Positions 18,835 through 29,217 are shown, counted from the first letter of the stretch. The stretch is 64,000 bases of DNA from Yersinia entomophaga (GCF_001656035.1 NZ_CP010029.1:2243076-2307075); one strand, 5' to 3'. The notes: generated from the sequence alone by a model not told the origin. Made by a program: numbers and translations.

Positions 18835-19005
18835 CTTTCCCCCGCGGCTAATATCCGACGCCCTATCTGATGGTAGGGCGTTGTTATTTTGTCGCCTTAC
18901 TGACGAATGGATTAATACGGCGTTGCTAATCCAAACTTATTTCGCCTTCCTCTGCTCTCTGCGCTATAAAATTCGTGATTACCTCTAAATACACAGGAGT
19001 ACCCA

Positions 19006-19998
19006 ATGGGACAACTAGTTGACGGCGTTTGGCAAGACATCTGGTACGACACTAAGTCAACCGGCGGCCATTTCAAACGTAGCACCTCACAATTCCGTCA
19101 TTGGATAACCCCTGATGGCCAGCCCGGCCCTCACGGCCGCGGCGGCTTTAATGCGGAAAAAGATCGTTATCATTTATACGTTTCCCTTGCCTGCCCTTGG
19201 GCGCATCGCGCTTTATTAATGCGCAGCCTTAAAGGGTTAGAATCCCTTATTCCGGTTTCAGTCGTACATCCATTAATGTTGGATAAAGGTTGGACCTTTA
19301 GCACCGACGTCCCTGATACCACCGGAGATTCCCTTTACCAATCGGATTACCTCTACCAGTTGTATTTACGTGCAGAACCCACTTATAGCGGACGAGTGAC
19401 CGTCCCCATACTTTGGGATAAGCAGCAGCAAACCATCGTTAGCAACGAATCCGCCGATATCATGCGTATTTTTAATAGTGCATTTGATGGTGTAGGTGCC
19501 GCCAAGGGGGATTATTATCCCGAAGCGCTGCGTGAGGAAATCGAAGAAATTAACGGTTGGGTCTACGATGCGGTAAATAATGGTGTATACAAAGCCGGTT
19601 TTGCCACCAGCCAGAACGCCTACGATGAAGCGGTAAATACGTTGTTTGTGGCGTTGGATAAATTGGAATTAATTCTGGACCAGCAGCGTTATTTAACTGG
19701 CAATCAACTGACTGAAGCTGATTTACGTTTGTGGACCACTTTAGTTCGTTTTGATCCTGTCTATGTCACCCACTTTAAATGTGATAAACGCCGAATTAGT
19801 GATTATCCGAACTTATTCGGTTTCCTACGAGATATTTACCAGATGCCAGGCATTGCTGGCACCGTTAGCTTGCCACATATTCGCAATCATTATTATCGTA
19901 GTCATGCCACGATTAATCCCTACGGTATTATTTCCGTCGGGCCAGAACAGGATTTATTGTCGGCCCACGGGCGAGATGTTCGTTTTGGTTCAGAGTAA
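19006..19998 (+). CDS. yqjG: Glutathionyl-hydroquinone reductase YqjG
   Basis: This 330-residue cytoplasmic Xi-class glutathione transferase releases hydroquinone from glutathionyl-hydroquinone, using glutathione. The catalytic Cys63 lies in SLACPWAHRA, the same position as in E. coli YqjG. The C-terminal helical domain contains the conserved NHYYRSHATINPYGI segment. CAGGAG precedes the ATG and a TATAAA box lies about 45 bases upstream, so it probably has its own promoter. It is convergent with yhaJ. Confidence 0.95.
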   Translation: MGQLVDGVWQDIWYDTKSTGGHFKRSTSQFRHWITPDGQPGPHGRGGFNAEKDRYHLYVSLACPWAHRALLMRSLKGLESLIPVSVVHPLMLDKGWTFSTDVPDTTGDSLYQSDYLYQLYLRAEPTYSGRVTVPILWDKQQQTIVSNESADIMRIFNSAFDGVGAAKGDYYPEALREEIEEINGWVYDAVNNGVYKAGFATSQNAYDEAVNTLFVALDKLELILDQQRYLTGNQLTEADLRLWTTLVRFDPVYVTHFKCDKRRISDYPNLFGFLRDIYQMPGIAGTVSLPHIRNHYYRSHATINPYGIISVGPEQDLLSAHGRDVRFGSE

Positions 19999-20068
19999 TA
20001 GTCTAACCCAATACCCTGTTATACCTTTTTTACTCGGACGGGCGACCAGCGCCCGTCTCACTATATTC

Positions 20069-20965
20069 CTAACCGCGCCCCAGTAATTTAGGAATTTCCC
20101 GCAGGCACCAGGACTTAGCCTCGCCCATACTGTCTCGCCGCCAGGCCATAATAATATCCACTTCTCGGCTGTACTCCGGCCCAACAACCCGTAAGCGACC
20201 CGCTTCGATATCTTTTTCGACCATTTCATAAGGCATGGTCGCCACGCCTAATCCGGCCAGCAACGCGCGTCGTTTATCTTCAATAGTACTGACCGTTAAA
20301 CGCTGCTGTTTATCCAATAACTGAACGGTAATGACCGGGCGCTCGCGAGCGGTATCTGCCACGGCAATACCTCGATATTTAACCCGAGTCACTTCCGAGA
20401 GCGGCTCCGGTTCCTGATGGATTGGATGATCTGGGCTGGCCACGTAGACGCTGGTTACTTTATATAATTTTCGTGAATTGATTTCTGAAGAAGCGCGGAA
20501 ATGCATATCTGGTGCGATAACAATATCAGCACGCCCCTGCTCCAATCGCTCCCAGGCTCCGGCCAGAACCTCAGTCAAAATTGAAACCTGCGTATTGGCC
20601 TTGAGCGACAGTTTGTCGATAAGCGGGAACAGTTTCCAGGCGGGCGACAACGCCTCACTCACAATTGTGATGTGTGTTTCCCAACCCCGCGCCAGCGCTT
20701 CAGCATCGGTAGTCAGTTTATCGGCAGCTTCCAATAACACCCGGCCGCGATCCAGTAGCATCCGACCAACATTTGTGAATTTAGTGCGATGCCCGGAGCG
20801 GTCAAATAGCACCACATCCAGCTCTTCTTCAAGCTTCTGCATGGTGTAGCTGAGGGCCGAAGGCACTCGACCCAGTTCATCAGCGGCAGCGGCAAAGCTG
20901 CCTCGACGATCAATCGCATCCATTACCCGCAGCGCTTCTAGCGTTAACGCCCGATCTTTGGCCAT
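20069..20965 (-). CDS. yhaJ: LysR-family regulator YhaJ
   Basis: This 298-residue protein has an N-terminal winged helix-turn-helix (residues ~5-65, RRGSFAAAADELGRVPSALSY) and a C-terminal LysR effector-binding domain. It matches E. coli YhaJ, which regulates yqjF, the LEE in pathogenic strains and its own region. Its location between yqjG and yhaK is as in E. coli. It is divergent from yhaK across a 109-base region that would hold its operator. Confidence 0.93.
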   Translation of the reverse strand: MAKDRALTLEALRVMDAIDRRGSFAAAADELGRVPSALSYTMQKLEEELDVVLFDRSGHRTKFTNVGRMLLDRGRVLLEAADKLTTDAEALARGWETHITIVSEALSPAWKLFPLIDKLSLKANTQVSILTEVLAGAWERLEQGRADIVIAPDMHFRASSEINSRKLYKVTSVYVASPDHPIHQEPEPLSEVTRVKYRGIAVADTARERPVITVQLLDKQQRLTVSTIEDKRRALLAGLGVATMPYEMVEKDIEAGRLRVVGPEYSREVDIIMAWRRDSMGEAKSWCLREIPKLLGRG

Positions 20966-21074
20966 CAGTTTTCTCAGTCAGGAAATTTGAATATACCGAC
21001 CAGATTAACTGGCTAACAATCCTGCGTCCAGACGCTTACCATTTGTCTATCAATTTATAGGGGCAATCATCGTC

Positions 21075-21779
21075 ATGATCACATGCAGAACGGCAAAACA
21101 GTGCGGGCAAGCTGACTTTGGTTGGTTACAGGCCCGCTATACCTTTTCTTTCGGTCATTATTTCGATCCCAAACTGCTGGGCTACGCTTCATTGCGAGTG
21201 CTCAATCAGGAAGTTCTCGCACCCGGCGCAGCGTTTCAGCCACGAACTTATCCTCAGGTAGATATTCTCAACCTGATCTTACAGGGTGAAGCGGAGTACA
21301 GAGACAGTTTGGGTAATCATGTACAGGGAAAAGAAGGCGATGTTATTTTATTTTCGCCGCAGTCTGAGGTGAGTTACAGCGAGCATAATTTGAGTGGCTG
21401 TAAGCCATTAACCCGGATTCAGCTGTGGCTGAATGCCTGCCCTGAGCAGGATACTGATTCGAGTCAGCGTCTAGCGCTAGGCAATGAATCATATCGTTTA
21501 CTGGCTTCGCCTGATGGCGATCAGGGGAGTCTGAAGCTGCGTCAGCAGATGTGGATTCACCATTTGGATATGGCGGCGGGAGATGAACATAGCATTCAGC
21601 TTCACGGTCAACGGGCGTATTTACAGTCAATTCACGGCACCGTAGAAGTGGAAGGTTCGCAGACCAGCGATCTTCAGCGTCTGACCTGCGGCGACGGCGC
21701 CTTTGTTCAGGAAGAGCAGCAGCTCACCATTAAAGCCAAAACGCCGCTACGCGCGCTGTTAATCGACCTGCCGGTATAG
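21075..21779 (+). CDS. yhaK: Pirin-family protein YhaK
   Basis: The 234-residue bicupin protein matches YhaK (233 residues in E. coli). The N-terminal cupin contains GWLQARYTFSFGHYFDP and the C-terminal half contains RQQMWIHHLDMAAG. YhaK differs from typical pirins in lacking some metal ligands and was proposed as a redox sensor. The function here is inferred. AGGGG lies about 12 bases before the ATG. It is divergently transcribed from yhaJ. Confidence 0.92.
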   Translation: MITCRTAKQCGQADFGWLQARYTFSFGHYFDPKLLGYASLRVLNQEVLAPGAAFQPRTYPQVDILNLILQGEAEYRDSLGNHVQGKEGDVILFSPQSEVSYSEHNLSGCKPLTRIQLWLNACPEQDTDSSQRLALGNESYRLLASPDGDQGSLKLRQQMWIHHLDMAAGDEHSIQLHGQRAYLQSIHGTVEVEGSQTSDLQRLTCGDGAFVQEEQQLTIKAKTPLRALLIDLPV

Positions 21780-21833
21780 GTACTGATTCAAATAACAGCT
21801 GAATCCTCAAAGATCGCATCACGCTGGATTTTA

Positions 21834-21940
21834 GGACGTCGCGAGCTAGCCGAGTTGGGGTGCGCCCAGCACGTAGGAACCGGAACCTACACAAAGTAGG
21901 TGAGGATTCTGAGCACTGCGTCAGCCCAAAATGGCGACGC
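21834..21940 (+). repeat. Dispersed 107-base intergenic repeat, copy 1
   Basis: This segment aligns without gaps to 31944-32050. About 81 of the last 94 positions are identical, and the final 27 bases, from CACTGCGTCAGCCC on, match perfectly. It is followed by a hairpin (AGCCTGT / ACAGGCT, 21946-21965). A 15-base piece, GGCGACGCGCAGTAG (21933-21947), recurs at 22103-22117. No open frame is conserved between the copies. I do not recognise a named family with certainty; Yersinia-type palindromic repeats are a possibility. Confidence 0.75.
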
Positions 21941-22130
21941 GCAGTAGCCTGTCACCTTACAGGCTCGAGCTTAGCGCACCGAGGGGCGCTCCGGCGGCTC
22001 ACGCCGCTACGACCCCAGCGGCACGCTTTCACTCGCATCCGTATTAGTGTTGCTGACTTATCACGTCAAGAACCGAAGAAATTACACTCCATTGAATTTT
22101 AGGGCGACGCGCAGTAGTCAATCACCCAAT
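21941..22130. other. Non-coding tail of repeat copy 1
   Basis: This GC-rich stretch between the repeat core and the rnpB terminator contains the 21946-21965 hairpin and the GC-rich inverted segment GCGGCTCACGCCGC (22003-22016). It also holds a 15-base return of the repeat's end motif at 22103-22117. No gene is supported. Confidence 0.5.
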
Positions 22131-22164
22131 AAAAAACCCCTTGTGAGGATAACCTCACAAGGGG
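22131..22164 (-). terminator. Rho-independent terminator of rnpB
   Basis: A perfect twelve-base-pair stem (CCCCTTGTGAGG and its complement) with a TTAT/ATAA loop is followed on the minus strand by TTTTTT. It ends transcription just after the RNase P RNA. Confidence 0.95.
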
Positions 22165-22175
22165 CTCTATAATAG

Positions 22176-22552
<377 letters not shown>

Positions 22553-22559
22553 GCGGCGG

Positions 22560-22588
22560 ATTATAGTCACATTGAAGCGGAATGTCAT
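22560..22588 (-). promoter_or_regulatory. rnpB promoter
   Basis: On the minus strand a perfect -10 box TATAAT (22565-22560) and a -35 box ATGACA (22588-22583) are separated by 17 bases. They place transcription start at the observed 5' end of the RNase P RNA. Confidence 0.8.
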
Positions 22589-22911
22589 CTTTCACTTGAA
22601 ACAAAGATTTATAGTGATTAATTATCAAACAAAGTGATTTTATCGAACGTGGCTTAACTCTGTTTTGCATATGCGATAATAAATGAAGCCGTTACCCGCG
22701 CAATTGGGTCAATGTATGGCGCGATATGTTCTCTTCCTCCGATACCGCGTGAATGACCTATTTTCACTTTATTACAGCTCAACAAACTCATAGATAATTG
22801 TAAAGATGCTGACAAAAATTACCTTTTCGATCAAAACAATACGCAGAATTTATTAGCTAGAATTAGAACTGTCAGGCCAACATTTCACTCGAGCGTTCTA
22901 GGAGCTGTACT
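22589..22911. other. Intergenic region upstream of the small lipoprotein gene
   Basis: These 323 AT-rich bases lie between the rnpB promoter and the next gene and hold no supported ORF or RNA. AGGAG stands eight to ten bases before the lipoprotein ATG at the right end. Confidence 0.4.
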
Positions 22912-23142
22912 ATGAAAAGTATCGCGCTGTTCATTGCTCCACTTGCCGCAATTTTTTTGCTCAGTAGCTGTGTGGTGGAACCCGCTCGCTATCGCGAATC
23001 TGAATTTGTGGTACCGCCGGGCATAGTTTATGTCGCTCCTGAATATCCAATGCCAGGGCCGGGCTATGTTTGGCGCTATCATGAAGGCCATTCGTGGGGC
23101 TGGTATCACCCTGGGCATGGCTGGCATCACGGTTGGAAATAA
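22912..23142 (+). CDS. Small His/Trp-rich lipoprotein
   Basis: This 76-residue protein has a lipoprotein signal peptide with lipobox LSSC and lipidated Cys20. The second half is strikingly aromatic and His/Gly-rich (GYVWRYHEGHSWGWYHPGHG), with seven His and six Trp among the last 26 residues. A strong AGGAG precedes the start. I do not recognise a named gene. The composition recalls YXWGXW-type short lipoproteins and could bind metal, but that is speculation. It lies between rnpB and rsmI on its own strand. Confidence 0.75.
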   Translation: MKSIALFIAPLAAIFLLSSCVVEPARYRESEFVVPPGIVYVAPEYPMPGPGYVWRYHEGHSWGWYHPGHGWHHGWK

Positions 23143-23190
23143 TGGGTAAAGAGCCTGATAAAAGCCGGACATCGCGCCCGGCTTTGCACA

Positions 23191-24087
23191 TTACTGCGCT
23201 GCGTCTTCTTCTGTCTCTTCCGCATCGCTCTGCTGGTTGAGCGCATAGCGATATAAGGCATTTTTCTTCACGCCGTGGATTTCTGCCGCCAGCGCCGCAG
23301 CTTTCTTTAGTGGAAGCTCTTTTTGCAGTAATGCCAGAGTGCGCAGTACCTCAGCCGGCAATGCATCGTCAGCCAGCGCTTTGTGTCCTTCGACAATCAG
23401 CACCATTTCACCCCGGCGGCGCATGTCATCTTCCTGCACCCAAGCCAGCAATTCGCCCACTGGCGCACCGTGGATTGACTCCCAGGTTTTGGTCAACTCT
23501 CGCGCCAAAACCACGTAGCGTTGTGGGCCGAGCACCGTCACCATGTCCTGCAAACTTTCCAAGAGACGATGGGTCGATTCATAGAAAATAAGCGTTCGTG
23601 GTTCCTCAATCAGCGCCTGCAAGGTATCCTTACGGCCTTTGGTTTTTGCTGGCAAAAAGCCTTCGTAGCAAAAACGATCTGAAGCAATCCCCGCAGCTGA
23701 CAACGCAGCTATAGCAGCGCAAGCTCCGGGCAAAGGTACGACCCGAATACCCGCTTCACGACAGCGGCGCACCAAATGGTAGCCGGGATCGTTGATTAAT
23801 GGTGTTCCCGCATCGGAAACCAGAGCTATACTTTGGCCTTCCTGTAGCTTCGCCAGCAGTTGGTCAGCTTTTTGTTGTTCGTTATGGTCATGAAGCGCAA
23901 ACAGGCGCGCGTTGATAGCAAAGTGTTGCAACAGCAAACCCGTGTGGCGCGTATCTTCTGCCGCAATCAAATCAACGCTTTTCAGTACCTCTAACGCCCG
24001 GTGGGTGATGTCCCCTAAGTTACCGATGGGGGTGGGTACCACGTAAAGCGTAGATGCAGAAATCACTGCTCGATCGTGTTGATTCAT
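23191..24087 (-). CDS. rsmI: 16S rRNA C1402 2'-O-methyltransferase RsmI
   Basis: This 298-residue enzyme of the tetrapyrrole methylase family 2'-O-methylates C1402 of 16S rRNA in the decoding centre, using S-adenosylmethionine. Conserved blocks include [18 protein letters not shown] at the N-terminus, the SAM-binding [15 protein letters not shown] and GFLPAK. The C-terminal helical domain ends with an extra acidic tail ([12 protein letters not shown]), making it about 12 residues longer than in E. coli. It is divergent from lpoA over 62 bases. Confidence 0.96.
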   Translation of the reverse strand: MNQHDRAVISASTLYVVPTPIGNLGDITHRALEVLKSVDLIAAEDTRHTGLLLQHFAINARLFALHDHNEQQKADQLLAKLQEGQSIALVSDAGTPLINDPGYHLVRRCREAGIRVVPLPGACAAIAALSAAGIASDRFCYEGFLPAKTKGRKDTLQALIEEPRTLIFYESTHRLLESLQDMVTVLGPQRYVVLARELTKTWESIHGAPVGELLAWVQEDDMRRRGEMVLIVEGHKALADDALPAEVLRTLALLQKELPLKKAAALAAEIHGVKKNALYRYALNQQSDAEETEEDAAQ

Positions 24088-24149
24088 TGTTTCATCCGGA
24101 TTACCGATTTAATATTGAGCATCTTGAAAAAAACATCACTGGATACAGT

Positions 24150-26111
24150 ATGCTTTCCTCAACATCCGTTCGTACCAAAGCAGGAATTTTCATTCCTGCT
24201 GTTCTGGCCGCTCTTGTCTTGGCTGGCTGTTCTGGCCTGGCCCCACAGACTCCGCCGCCGTCAAATATACAGGACGAAGCAAGCGCGAACTCTGATTATT
24301 ACCTGCAACAATTGCAGCAAAGTAGTGATGATAACAAGGCTGACTGGCAATTACTCGCCATTCGTGCCCTGCTACGTGAAGGGAAGCTGCCGCAAGCCAG
24401 TGAGCAACTGAATACATTGCCTGAAAAAATGAGCGACACTCAGCGTCAGGAACAACAGTTGCTGGCCGCCGAGTTATTGGTTGCACAGAAAAATGCACCT
24501 GCCGCCGCTGCAATACTGGCTAAATTAGACGCCAGCACATTATCGGCAAATCAGCAGGTTCGCTATTATCAGGCGCTGATCGGCGCCAGTCAGGGTAAAC
24601 CGACTCTGCCGCTGATTCGCGCCTATATCGCTCAGGAACCACTGCTTAAAGATAAGGCTCATCAGGATAACATCGATGCCACTTGGCTGGCGCTGGCGCA
24701 ACTGACGCCTCAGGATTTGAATACGCTGGTGATCAATGCCAATGAAAATGTCCTGCAAGGCTGGCTGGATCTGTTGCACGTATATCAGGATAACCGACAG
24801 AACCCTGATTTATTGAAAGCGGCGATCAAAGACTGGCAAACTCGCTATCCGCAAAATCCGGCGGCGAAATCATTGCCTGCGCAGCTAACTCAGATTGTGA
24901 ACTTCACTCAGGCGTCCACCGCTAAAATTGCGCTGCTGCTGCCATTAAGCGGTCAGGCAAAAGTATTTGGCGAAGCTATTCAGCAAGGTTTTATGGCGGC
25001 TCAAAGCGGCCTGCCAGCACCTGCACCAACCGCAGAACCGACCATTGACGCAAGCGCGCCAGTGGACGGTGAGGCCGCCGCAACGCCGGAAGCCCCGGCT
25101 CCAGTTGCCGCACCTGTCGCTGCCAGCAATGCACAGGTTAAAGTCTATGACACCACTTCTCAGCCAATCGCTGCGCTGCTAGCTCAGGCACAGCAAGATG
25201 GTGCCACGCTGGTTGTCGGCCCGTTGCTGAAACCAGACGTTGAGCAATTAACCGCCACGCCGACCACGCTGAATATTCTGGCGCTAAATCAGCCAGAAAC
25301 CGCCAAAGACAGCCCAAATATCTGTTACTTCGCTCTGTCGCCGGAAGATGAAGCGCGCGATGCCGCCCATCATTTATGGCAACAGCAAAAGCAAATGCCG
25401 CTGTTGCTAACCCCTCGCGGTGCTTTTGGCGATCGTATCGCCAAAGCCTTTGCTGAAGAATGGCAGAAGCAAGGCGGCCAGACCGTACTACAGCAGAGCT
25501 TTGGTTCCACCGCAGAGTTGAAGCAGTCCATCAACAGCGGCGCGGGTATTCGTCTGACCGGCCAACCAATTTCTGTTACACCGACAGCGGCTCCGCAATC
25601 AGTGACTATCGCCGGTTTGACTATCCCGGCACCGCCGGTTGACGCGCCGGTGGTTTCTACTTCCGCAGGCGGGAACGTGGATGCCGTGTATATCGTGGCA
25701 ACGCCGGACGAGCTGACGCTGATTAAACCTATGATCGATATGGCGACCACCACTCGCAGCAAACCATCGCTGTACGCCAGCTCGCGCAGTTATCAGGCTG
25801 GTGCAGGCCCGGATTACCGTCTGGAAATGGAAGGCGTTCAGTTCAGCGATATTCCGCTGATGGCCGGCGCCAACCCTGCGTTGATGCAGCAGGCTTCCTC
25901 CAAGTTTGCTAACGACTATTCGCTGGTTCGTTTGTATGCCATGGGGATGGATGCTTGGACATTGTCTAACCACTTTGCTGAAATGCGCCAGATTCCAGGC
26001 TTTAAGGTATCAGGCTCTACCGGTGAACTGACCGCATCATCAAACTGCGTGGTTAACCGTAAACTGCCTTGGTTGCTATACCGCCAGGGAATGGTTGTTC
26101 CGGCGCAATAA
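24150..26111 (+). CDS. lpoA: Penicillin-binding protein activator LpoA
   Basis: This 653-residue outer-membrane lipoprotein stimulates the transpeptidase of PBP1A from the outer membrane. The signal peptide ends in lipobox LAGC with Cys27. The N-terminal TPR-like domain (to ~270) is followed by a periplasmic-binding-protein-like domain starting [20 protein letters not shown] Pro/Ala-rich flexible insert (APAPTAEPT..., ~residues 290-330) is shorter than that of E. coli (678 residues). ATG 24150 starts the signal peptide. The upstream in-frame ATG at 24054 overlaps rsmI and adds an unrelated polar extension. Confidence 0.96.
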   Translation: MLSSTSVRTKAGIFIPAVLAALVLAGCSGLAPQTPPPSNIQDEASANSDYYLQQLQQSSDDNKADWQLLAIRALLREGKLPQASEQLNTLPEKMSDTQRQEQQLLAAELLVAQKNAPAAAAILAKLDASTLSANQQVRYYQALIGASQGKPTLPLIRAYIAQEPLLKDKAHQDNIDATWLALAQLTPQDLNTLVINANENVLQGWLDLLHVYQDNRQNPDLLKAAIKDWQTRYPQNPAAKSLPAQLTQIVNFTQASTAKIALLLPLSGQAKVFGEAIQQGFMAAQSGLPAPAPTAEPTIDASAPVDGEAAATPEAPAPVAAPVAASNAQVKVYDTTSQPIAALLAQAQQDGATLVVGPLLKPDVEQLTATPTTLNILALNQPETAKDSPNICYFALSPEDEARDAAHHLWQQQKQMPLLLTPRGAFGDRIAKAFAEEWQKQGGQTVLQQSFGSTAELKQSINSGAGIRLTGQPISVTPTAAPQSVTIAGLTIPAPPVDAPVVSTSAGGNVDAVYIVATPDELTLIKPMIDMATTTRSKPSLYASSRSYQAGAGPDYRLEMEGVQFSDIPLMAGANPALMQQASSKFANDYSLVRLYAMGMDAWTLSNHFAEMRQIPGFKVSGSTGELTASSNCVVNRKLPWLLYRQGMVVPAQ

Positions 26112-26134
26112 CCGGCGTTTTCAACCTGACTTTA

Positions 26135-26160
26135 GCGCCCCCGTTTCCGGTCGGGGGCGA
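26135..26160 (+). terminator. Hairpin between lpoA and yraN
   Basis: An eight-base-pair GC stem (CGCCCCCG / CGGGGGCG, arms 26136-26143 and 26152-26159) follows lpoA. Only AAAATAAT follows it, so it may be a partial terminator or processing hairpin ahead of yraN. Confidence 0.4.
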
Positions 26161-26177
26161 AAATAATGGATTAAAAC

Positions 26178-26531
26178 ATGAGCCAAAGGGATATTGGCGC
26201 AAATTATGAACGGCTGGCTCGCCGCCATCTGGAACAAGCCGGTCTGGTCTTTCATTCTGCCAATGTGAGCGTTCGCGGCGGCGAGATAGATCTTATTATG
26301 CGCGACGGTGCGACTTGGGTATTTGTCGAGGTGCGTTTTCGTCGGAATGCGACCTTTGGCGGTGCCGCTGCCAGCGTGACTCATACCAAACAGCAAAGGT
26401 TATTACGTGCTGCAGCGGTTTGGCTGGCGCAGCGCGGAGCCAGTTTTGACACATCATCTTGCCGTTTTGATGTTTTTGCGATTACCGGTAACCAGTTAGA
26501 ATGGTTGCCTAATGCTTTCAATACGGATTGA
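26178..26531 (+). CDS. yraN: UPF0102 family protein YraN
   Basis: This 117-residue cytoplasmic protein has an endonuclease-like (restriction-endonuclease fold) core. It shows GGEIDLIM and FVEVRFR, the Asp and Glu-X-Arg equivalents of the PD-(D/E)XK nuclease motif. It matches the widely conserved YraN family, which has no settled function. The order lpoA-yraN-diaA-dolP is the same as in E. coli and suggests cotranscription. Confidence 0.94.
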   Translation: MSQRDIGANYERLARRHLEQAGLVFHSANVSVRGGEIDLIMRDGATWVFVEVRFRRNATFGGAAASVTHTKQQRLLRAAAVWLAQRGASFDTSSCRFDVFAITGNQLEWLPNAFNTD

Positions 26532-26587
26532 TCATTTTTCTCCGGCCAAAGCCGGGCAATTCATTTTACTGAGTGGGTTAAATCAAC

Positions 26588-27178
26588 GTGCTGGATAGAA
26601 TCAAAGTCTGTTTTACCGAGAGTATTCAAACCCAGATTGCTGCGGCGGAAGCCTTACCTGACGCGATATCACGAGCGGCGATGATGCTGGTTCAATCACT
26701 ACTGAATGGTAACAAGATTCTTTGCTGCGGCAATGGAACCTCGGCGGCAAACGCCCAGCATTTCGCCGCCAGTATGATCAACCGATTCGAAACCGAACGG
26801 CCAAGCCTGCCAGCTATCGCACTAAATGCCGATAATGTGGTGTTGACCGCGATTGCCAATGACCGTTTGCATGAAGAGGTTTACGCCAAGCAAGTGCGTG
26901 CTTTAGGCCAGGCCGGAGACGTTCTGCTGGCAATTTCCACTCGTGGTAACAGCCGTGATATTGTGAAAGCAGTTGAAGCAGCCGTAACCCGCGATATGAC
27001 GATTGTCGCGCTTACGGGTTACGACGGTGGTGAACTGGCAGGTCTGTTAGGCCAGCAGGATGTTGAAATTCGCATTCCTTCTCACCGCAGCGCTCGGGTG
27101 CAGGAAATGCACATGCTTACAGTGAATTGTTTGTGTGATCTGATTGATAACACCCTATTCCCTCATCAGGACGATTAA
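26588..27178 (+). CDS. diaA: DnaA initiator-associating protein DiaA
   Basis: This 196-residue SIS-domain protein binds DnaA domain I and promotes timely replication initiation at oriC. It is almost identical in pattern to E. coli DiaA, including [19 protein letters not shown] and [16 protein letters not shown]. It is related to GmhA sedoheptulose-7-phosphate isomerase but acts as a tetrameric scaffold. It starts with GTG at 26588, giving exactly the E. coli length, and ends ten bases before dolP. Confidence 0.97.
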   Translation: MLDRIKVCFTESIQTQIAAAEALPDAISRAAMMLVQSLLNGNKILCCGNGTSAANAQHFAASMINRFETERPSLPAIALNADNVVLTAIANDRLHEEVYAKQVRALGQAGDVLLAISTRGNSRDIVKAVEAAVTRDMTIVALTGYDGGELAGLLGQQDVEIRIPSHRSARVQEMHMLTVNCLCDLIDNTLFPHQDD

Positions 27179-27188
27179 AGGAGCATAA

Positions 27189-27767
27189 ATGAAGGTTAGT
27201 TTCCCATTTTTTGCCGTGCTGTTTAGCGCATTGCTATTACAAGGCTGTGTTGGTGCCGTCGTAGTTGGCAGCGCCGCCGTGGCGACCAAATCCGCAACTG
27301 ACCCTCGCAGCGTCGGTACTCAAGTTGACGACGGCACACTAGAAGCCCGAGTGACCAACGCATTGAGCAAAGACCAGCAACTGAAAAAAGAAGCCCGCGT
27401 CGTCGCTACGGCTTACCAAGGCAAAGTACTGCTAACCGGGCAAGCACCGACGACCGAACTGGCAACCCGAGCCAAGCAAATAGCCGCTGGCGTTGAAGGC
27501 ACCAGTGAAGTGTACAACGAGATTCGTCTGGGCAAACCGGTCGATCTGGGCACCGCTTCATCAGATACCTGGATTACCACTAAGGTTCGTTCGCAAATAC
27601 TCACCAGTGATTCGGTTAAATCTTCTAACGTCAAAGTCACCACCGAAAATGGCGAAGTGTTCCTACTCGGCCTGGTTACGCAGCAAGAAGGACAATCTGC
27701 CGCGCAGATCGCCAGTAAAGTTGGCGGCGTAAAACACGTCACCACCGCCTTTACCTACGTTCAGTAA
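27189..27767 (+). CDS. dolP: Outer-membrane BON-domain lipoprotein DolP
   Basis: This 192-residue lipoprotein (lipobox LQGC, Cys20) has two BON domains, ~residues 47-115 and 125-192. The family protein (formerly YraP) localises to the division site, binds anionic phospholipid and supports envelope integrity and BAM function. AAGGAG precedes the start. It is the last gene of the lpoA-yraN-diaA-dolP run and is followed by a strong terminator. E. coli yraP is under sigma-E control; I found no clear sigma-E box here. Confidence 0.96.
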   Translation: MKVSFPFFAVLFSALLLQGCVGAVVVGSAAVATKSATDPRSVGTQVDDGTLEARVTNALSKDQQLKKEARVVATAYQGKVLLTGQAPTTELATRAKQIAAGVEGTSEVYNEIRLGKPVDLGTASSDTWITTKVRSQILTSDSVKSSNVKVTTENGEVFLLGLVTQQEGQSAAQIASKVGGVKHVTTAFTYVQ

Positions 27768-27784
27768 TTTACTCACTTAAAAGC

Positions 27785-27816
27785 AAAAGGGCTTAGTTGA
27801 TACTAAGCCCTTTTTG
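27785..27816 (+). terminator. Rho-independent terminator of dolP
   Basis: A ten-base-pair stem (AGGGCTTAGT / ACTAAGCCCT) with a TGAT loop is followed by TTTTTGTTT, about 20 bases after dolP and ahead of convergent mtgA. Confidence 0.93.
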
Positions 27817-27844
27817 TTTCTGCCAACTCAACCTAGCGGCCGTT

Positions 27845-28567
27845 TTACAGCGCATTTTCCTGTAGGAAAGTTTTGCCGCCCAGCTGACGCATTTGGCGTA
27901 AGATCCACTGTTGGCGGCTAATTACATAGCCTGAGGGTGCATTTGCCTTAAAGCGATGTGGATTCGGCAACACTGCCGCCAGCATAGCCGCTTCAGAAGC
28001 GCTTAACCGGCTAGCAGGCTTATGGAAGAAACGCTGCGCCGCGGCCTCAACGCCGAAAATACCGTCGCCAAACTCCACAATATTCAGATAAACCGTCAAA
28101 GTGCGCCTTTTGGTCCACACCAGCTCAATCCCGGCCGTCAATCCAGCTTCCAACCCTTTACGCACCCAACTGCGGCCATCCCACAGAAACAGGTTTTTCG
28201 CCGTTTGCTGCGATAACGTCGATGCGCCTCGGATGCGTTTTTGATTGCGCTGATTGTGCGCCAGAGCCGATTCAATGGCCCCCATGTCAAATCCCCAATG
28301 GTCAGGGAATTTCTGATCTTCCGCCGCCATCACGGCCAAAGCCATGTAAGGGGAAATTTCGCTCATAGGCACCCAGTCCGAATGCGCCACGTAAGAAAAA
28401 TCGCCGGAAAACCAAGCTCCGAGCTGCCTTTCGACCATCACCATGGAGAAGGGCACGGGCAGGAAGGCAAAAATCAAAATAGCGGCCAGCCAAAAGCCCA
28501 ACAGCGCCAAAATGCCACGCTTTAGACCACGCCAGATCCATCCTATCCCGTATTTCCCCAATTTCAT
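27845..28567 (-). CDS. mtgA: Monofunctional peptidoglycan glycosyltransferase MtgA
   Basis: The 240-residue inner-membrane enzyme polymerises lipid II into glycan strands without a transpeptidase domain. One N-terminal helix ([19 protein letters not shown]) precedes the GT51 domain. The catalytic Glu lies in [14 protein letters not shown] and the second motif is [16 protein letters not shown]. Its ATG overlaps the elbB stop by four bases, so the two are translationally coupled, as in E. coli. Confidence 0.96.
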   Translation of the reverse strand: MKLGKYGIGWIWRGLKRGILALLGFWLAAILIFAFLPVPFSMVMVERQLGAWFSGDFSYVAHSDWVPMSEISPYMALAVMAAEDQKFPDHWGFDMGAIESALAHNQRNQKRIRGASTLSQQTAKNLFLWDGRSWVRKGLEAGLTAGIELVWTKRRTLTVYLNIVEFGDGIFGVEAAAQRFFHKPASRLSASEAAMLAAVLPNPHRFKANAPSGYVISRQQWILRQMRQLGGKTFLQENAL

Positions 28568-29217
28568 TCGATTAAGCCCAGCACCTTACTCACCAGTTTG
28601 TTGATACCGACGGCTGCTTCTGAGATAGAACCGGCCAGCATATAGGCGGGCGTGGTAACGACTTTATGCTCCGCATCCACCACGACATCTTCCACCGGGC
28701 AAACGATATGTTCTCCCCCCATGGCCTCAATAGCATCGGCGGTATCGATATCATTACCAATAGTCAGGCGAATTCGCTCTCCCAACAGCTTTGGTAACAA
28801 AGCTGGGGCAATACACATAAATCCAATTGGTTTGCCAGACTTATGCATTGTTTGAGTAAGCTTATATAAATCTTCGTCTACAGAACACGCCGTTCCTTCG
28901 GTTGCGAAGCGACTCAGATTCTTCGCCGCACCGAATCCGCCGGGTACAATTAACGCGTCTAACTGCGCCGGATCGGCGGCAGAAAGTGGCTGAATCTTAC
29001 CTCTCGCAATACGCGCAGACTCGACTAACACGTTACGATTTTCGTCGGTAATTTCACCAGATAAATGATTAATAACATGGAGTTGCGTCTTGTCCGGCGC
29101 AAAGCATACTGCCTCGGCTCCGGCGCGATCCAAAGCCAGCAATGTTAAGACGGACTCATGTATCTCTGCGCCATCGAAAACACCGCAACCACTCAACACT
29201 ACACCGACTCTTTTCAT
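28564..29217 (-). CDS. elbB: DJ-1/PfpI-family protein ElbB
   Basis: This 217-residue cytoplasmic protein equals E. coli ElbB in length. It contains the nucleophile-elbow Cys in [12 protein letters not shown] and the conserved [13 protein letters not shown]. It has been called an isoprenoid biosynthesis protein and later shown to have glyoxalase activity in vitro. Its physiological role is unsettled. ATG 29217 is preferred because GGAGG stands six bases before it, while the upstream GTG (29220) is too close. It is followed by mtgA and faces arcZ across a divergent region. Confidence 0.94.
   Translation of the reverse strand: MKRVGVVLSGCGVFDGAEIHESVLTLLALDRAGAEAVCFAPDKTQLHVINHLSGEITDENRNVLVESARIARGKIQPLSAADPAQLDALIVPGGFGAAKNLSRFATEGTACSVDEDLYKLTQTMHKSGKPIGFMCIAPALLPKLLGERIRLTIGNDIDTADAIEAMGGEHIVCPVEDVVVDAEHKVVTTPAYMLAGSISEAAVGINKLVSKVLGLIE

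Noticed and set aside
20037-20057. GC hairpin between convergent yqjG and yhaJ
   Set aside because: The stem (GACGGGCG / CGCCCGTC) is real, but neither strand has a T-run after it, so I do not call it a terminator.
21860-22102. An 80-residue plus-strand frame inside repeat copy 1
   Set aside because: The frame is not kept in repeat copy 2, and the Arg-rich composition and missing start signals point to chance.
21780-22130. CRISPR array or attachment site, suggested by repeated short motifs
   Set aside because: The motifs are irregularly spaced, only two or three copies occur, and no cas or integrase gene is nearby.
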